DNA of 8,937 nucleotides from GSA-30 sp036568765 (GTDB lineage Bacteria > Pseudomonadota > Gammaproteobacteria > Xanthomonadales > Rhodanobacteraceae). A program made the translations under genes and the position numbers. Positions 7,054 through 8,937 of the stretch are shown piece by piece. The notes under the pieces are model-generated. The model saw only the letters and a list, made by a program, of their open reading frames with translations. It did no database searches and was not told the DNA's origin. Position 1 is the stretch's first letter. Every line of letters starts with the position of its first letter. Location of the stretch: assembly GCF_036568765.1 (NCBI RefSeq), contig NZ_DATCRY010000208.1, positions 1 through 8,937 on the forward strand, given 5' to 3'.

Positions 7054-7656
7054 TCAATCCACGTTCTGTCGGCTGCCGAAAGCATGCGCCAAGGTGCCGC
7101 GATCGACATACTCCAGCTCACCGCCCAACGGCACGCCATGAGCCAGACGACTGGGGCGTACGTTCGCCCGGTGTGCCAGCTGGGCCAGATAATGCGCGGT
7201 GGCTTCGCCTTCCACAGTCGGATTGGTGGCAATGATCAGCTCATCGATCTCACCCTCGGCCAAACGCTCGCTCAACTGACCAAGGCCAAGTTCTTCCGGC
7301 CCCAGCCCGTCGAGCGGCGACAACCGGCCGAGCAGGACAAAATACTGGCCGCGATAACCTGTCGCCTGCTCGATCGCCGCCAGATCGGTCGGCGATTCCA
7401 CCACGCAGAGCACGTGACGGTCGCGGCTGGCACTGGCGCACAGCCCGCACACCGGCTCTTCGCTGAAATTGCGGCAGCGGCTGCAATTGCCGATACGACG
7501 CATCGCCTGCTCCAGCGCACCGGCCAGCTTCAGGCCGCGTTCGCGCTCGCGTTCGAGCAGATGGAACGCCATGCGCTGCGCACTCTTGCCGCCCACGCCG
7601 GGAAGGACCCGGAGGGCTTCGATGAGGTCGGTCAGGAGAGATGAGCTGGAGGACAT
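7054..7656 (-). CDS. recR: Recombination mediator protein RecR
   Basis: The protein has 200 residues, the normal RecR length. It has an N-terminal helix-hairpin-helix LRVLPGVGGKSAQRMAFHLL (15-34), a four-cysteine zinc finger (C58, C61, C70, C73), a Toprim domain beginning at VLCVVESPTD (82-91) and the C-terminal GVPLGGELEYVD (174-185). RecR works with RecO (and RecF) to load RecA on SSB-coated single-stranded gaps. ATG 7656 is the only reasonable start; upstream in-frame codons offer none, and no clear SD precedes it. recR normally follows ybaB closely; here 302 nt of repeat DNA separate them, so recR may need its own promoter. Confidence 0.97.
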   Translation of the reverse strand: MSSSSSLLTDLIEALRVLPGVGGKSAQRMAFHLLERERERGLKLAGALEQAMRRIGNCSRCRNFSEEPVCGLCASASRDRHVLCVVESPTDLAAIEQATGYRGQYFVLLGRLSPLDGLGPEELGLGQLSERLAEGEIDELIIATNPTVEGEATAHYLAQLAHRANVRPSRLAHGVPLGGELEYVDRGTLAHAFGSRQNVD

Positions 7657-7683
7657 AAGAGAACGAATGGAAGAGTAAGAAAG

Positions 7684-7698
7684 CCTGCAACGTGCAGG
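7684..7698. other. Short perfect hairpin upstream of recR
   Basis: CCTGCA-ACG-TGCAGG forms a 6-bp stem with a 3-nt loop 27 nt before the recR start codon. On the minus strand it is followed by a pyrimidine-rich run (CTTTCTTACTCTTCC) rather than a clean T-tract. It could be a weak terminator for ybaB transcripts or a structure in the recR leader; neither is demonstrated. Confidence 0.35.
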
Positions 7699-7751
7699 AT
7701 GCTGTAGGACCGACTTCAGTCCCGACCCGTGAATTGCCGGTCGCGACTGAA

Positions 7752-7904
7752 GGGAACCTCTAAAAACTGGCTCTTCTGTGGGAGCGACTTCAGTCGCGAC
7801 AATCGTGCCTCACCGCAAGTCCTTGTCGCGACTGAAGTCGCTCCCACAACGATAGGATCCGCTTTCGCTATGTTCGGGCGATTGCGAGGTTTTTAGAGGT
7901 TCCC
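7752..7904. mobile_element. B element, right copy (MITE-like, 153 bp, TGAA target duplication)
   Basis: Terminal inverted repeats are perfect: GGGAACCTCTAAAAAC (7752-7767) and GTTTTTAGAGGTTCCC (7889-7904). TGAA directly precedes (7748-7751) and follows (7905-7908), fitting a 4-bp target duplication; the alternative parse is a 17-bp inverted repeat with a 2-bp GA duplication. Removing the element and one TGAA leaves GTCGCGACTGAAGTCGCTCC, which is identical to the intact A repeat at 7825-7844. There is no transposase, so movement would need a protein supplied elsewhere. Confidence 0.65.
7777..7848. repeat. Intact A-family hairpin inside the right B element
   Basis: A perfect 26-bp inverted repeat: the arms 7777-7802 and 7823-7848 enclose a 20-nt loop. 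The arm core reads GGGAGCGACTTCAGTCGCGA. It has the form of REP-like repeats common in Pseudomonas and Xanthomonadaceae. When transcribed it would fold very stably and could shape the 3' end of the ybaB message. Confidence 0.93.
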
Positions 7905-7958
7905 TGAAGTCGCTCCGATAGGGAACGCGGCACAAAACAGGCTTTTCTCTCATATCCC

Positions 7959-8282
7959 TCAGAAGGGCATCTTGAACCCAGGCGGCAGGCTCATGCCGGC
8001 CGTTACACCGCCGAGCTTGGCTTTGCTCGCCTCGGCCACCTTGTTCACCGCATCGTTCACGGCGGCGGCGACCAGATCCTCGGCCATCTCCGGGTCGTCG
8101 GCAAACAGCTTGCGATCGATCGTCACACGACGGACTTCGTGCGCGCCGCTCATTACCACCGTCACCATACCGCCGCCAGCGCTACCGGTGACTTCGAGCT
8201 TGGCAATCTCATCCTGCGCGCGCTTCATGTCTTCCTGCATGCGCTGCGCTTGCTGCATCAGCTGGCCGAGTTGTCCTCTCAT
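7959..8282 (-). CDS. ybaB: YbaB/EbfC-family nucleoid-associated protein
   Basis: The 107-residue protein has the family pattern: an N-terminal amphipathic helix (MRGQLGQLMQQAQRMQEDMK), the strands LEVTGSAGGGMVTVVMSG (29-46) and RRVTIDRKLF (51-60), then the long C-terminal helix and the tail LPPGFKMPF. YbaB proteins are dimeric DNA-binding proteins. GGAG (8290-8293, minus strand) lies 7 nt before ATG 8282. The gene follows dnaX by 42 nt, the standard dnaX-ybaB order, so co-transcription with dnaX is expected. Confidence 0.95.
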   Translation of the reverse strand: MRGQLGQLMQQAQRMQEDMKRAQDEIAKLEVTGSAGGGMVTVVMSGAHEVRRVTIDRKLFADDPEMAEDLVAAAVNDAVNKVAEASKAKLGGVTAGMSLPPGFKMPF

Positions 8283-8324
8283 GATCGTTCTCCGGGTAAG
8301 TTCGTCGTGGATATTGCCGAGCGC

Positions 8325-8937
8325 TCAGGGCCGCTCATAGGGTTTGACCGATTGCGGCACGACCTTGGCGCCGAATTCGCGCTTCAGGGCTTGTACCAGC
8401 GGATCGTTGTCGATCGACTCTTCGGCCGCACTTTGTGCTTCTTCGCGAGCGTTCGCCGCCCGCGCGGCCGGCGTGTGCGTGGCCACGCTCTGGTCGCTGA
8501 CAAAGCGTAGCTTGATTCGCTCTCCCAGCGCTTGGCTGATGCGATCTTCCATCTGGCTCACCATGGGCTCGACAGCCAGGTGCATATGCGCTGCCTGCAG
8601 GCCCATCACCAGCGTATGACCGTCGCGCTCACGCAAATGCGCATTCAGCGCAAGCTGCCCCATCGGGCCGCGCAAGCCTGCCTGCTCGATCAAGGCCTCC
8701 CACAAAGGCAGACCTCGTGCATCGCGCGGTAGTTCACGCCGCGGCACCGGTGCCGCGGCTGCGGCCGCAGGGGGCGGTACGGCGGCAGGCGGCGCACTAC
8801 GCGGAGCGGAACGCTCATCCATCGGCGGCGCCGTGCGTTGCGGCGCAGGGGCCGGGGCTGGCGTGGGGACCGTTGCCGGGCGCTCGCGGCGCGGAGCCTC
8901 ACCGCCGCCATCGGCGGGCCGGAACGCCAGCATGCGC
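8325..8937 (-). CDS. dnaX: DNA polymerase III subunit gamma/tau, C-terminal part (5' end off the right edge)
   Basis: The frame enters at the right edge without a start; the first visible codons read RMLAFRP, the conserved end of the clamp-loader domain III of DnaX. A Pro/Ala/Arg-rich linker of about 60 residues follows, then a folded region (LPLWEALIEQAGLRGPMGQLALNAHL, then MVSQMEDRISQALGERIKLRFV). The extreme C-terminus DNDPLVQALKREFGAKVVPQSVKPYE is typical of tau, the part that contacts the polymerase alpha subunit. About 200 residues follow RMLAFRP, shorter than in E. coli tau. No A-AAA-AAG slippery site is present in the visible part. The internal ATG at 8933 is a codon within the domain, not a start. 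ybaB follows 42 nt after the stop. Confidence 0.94.
   Translation of the reverse strand, partial: RMLAFRPADGGGEAPRRERPATVPTPAPAPAPQRTAPPMDERSAPRSAPPAAVPPPAAAAAAPVPRRELPRDARGLPLWEALIEQAGLRGPMGQLALNAHLRERDGHTLVMGLQAAHMHLAVEPMVSQMEDRISQALGERIKLRFVSDQSVATHTPAARAANAREEAQSAAEESIDNDPLVQALKREFGAKVVPQSVKPYERP

Larger units (their letters stand above)
7703..7916. repeat. Composite palindromic repeat, right copy (A hairpin split by a B element)
   Basis: The block 7703-7751 plus 7905-7916 rebuilds one hairpin repeat when 7752-7904 is removed. Its stem is GGACCGACTTCAGTCCCGACC (7707-7727, about 21 bp with two mismatches) around the loop CGTGAATTGCC. It is the inverted relative of the left copy near 6207-6255. 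This structure occupies most of the 302-nt ybaB-recR gap, in which no gene is seen. It resembles REP/BIME-type elements. Confidence 0.82.

Noticed and set aside
7047..7232. Extension of the GNAT protein to ATG 7232
   Set aside because: It lies wholly inside recR in another frame and adds no GNAT-like sequence; ATG 7046 fits the coupling with recR.
6511..7644. A 377-codon plus-strand open frame across hinT, GNAT and recR
   Set aside because: Three recognisable minus-strand genes with full motifs occupy the same DNA. The plus frame shows no family features and spans their gene boundaries.
7777..7848. Rho-independent terminator
   Set aside because: The hairpin is very strong, but no T-tract follows either arm, so it is better described as a REP-like repeat.
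7700..7920. CRISPR array
   Set aside because: The repeats are inverted, few and nested, with no regular repeat-spacer spacing and no cas genes.

Overview
The window is GC-rich, densely packed chromosomal DNA of a gammaproteobacterium. The protein sequences, the dnaX-ybaB-recR core and the palindromic 'TCGCGACTGAAGTCGCTCC' repeats suggest Lysobacterales (Xanthomonadales), most likely a Rhodanobacteraceae member such as the Dyella/Rhodanobacter group. This placement is inferred from memory of these families, not from a search.

Left block (1-5993). A minus-strand GT-C glycosyltransferase of the ArnT/PMT type runs off the left edge. It is head-to-head with a plus-strand operon, and the two start regions overlap, so there is no intergenic promoter space. 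The plus-strand genes are a MoxR-type AAA+ ATPase, a DUF58 membrane protein and a TgpA-type membrane transglutaminase, joined by 1-nt and 4-nt stop/start overlaps. A Slp-family outer-membrane lipoprotein follows, with two stacked Shine-Dalgarno/ATG options 18 and 48 nt after tgpA. The MoxR-DUF58-transglutaminase trio is a recurrent envelope-linked module: a cytoplasmic chaperone-like ATPase, a membrane DUF58 partner and a periplasmic papain-like transglutaminase domain. A strong bidirectional terminator (5999-6029) closes the block.

Right block (6280-8937), all minus strand. In transcription order: the C-terminal part of dnaX (clamp-loader tau), ybaB (nucleoid-associated protein), recR (recombination mediator), a GNAT acetyltransferase and a HinT-like HIT hydrolase. 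dnaX-ybaB-recR is a classic conserved cluster. Here it is split between ybaB and recR by about 300 bp of repeat DNA.

Repeats. Two composite palindromic elements lie at 6062-6254 and 7703-7916, in opposite orientation, bracketing recR-GNAT-hinT. Each is a REP-like hairpin (family A) interrupted at the same TTCA/TGAA position of the same arm by a second element (family B). Family B has terminal inverted repeats GGGAACCTCTAAAAAC / GTTTTTAGAGGTTCCC. The right-hand B copy is bordered by a 4-bp direct repeat (TGAA) and carries another perfect A hairpin inside, giving A-in-B-in-A nesting. The left-hand B copy carries a different hairpin cargo. This nested repeat system is the least ordinary part of the window. 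The protein-coding genes are recognisable members of known families. No tRNA, rRNA, CRISPR or transposase gene was seen.
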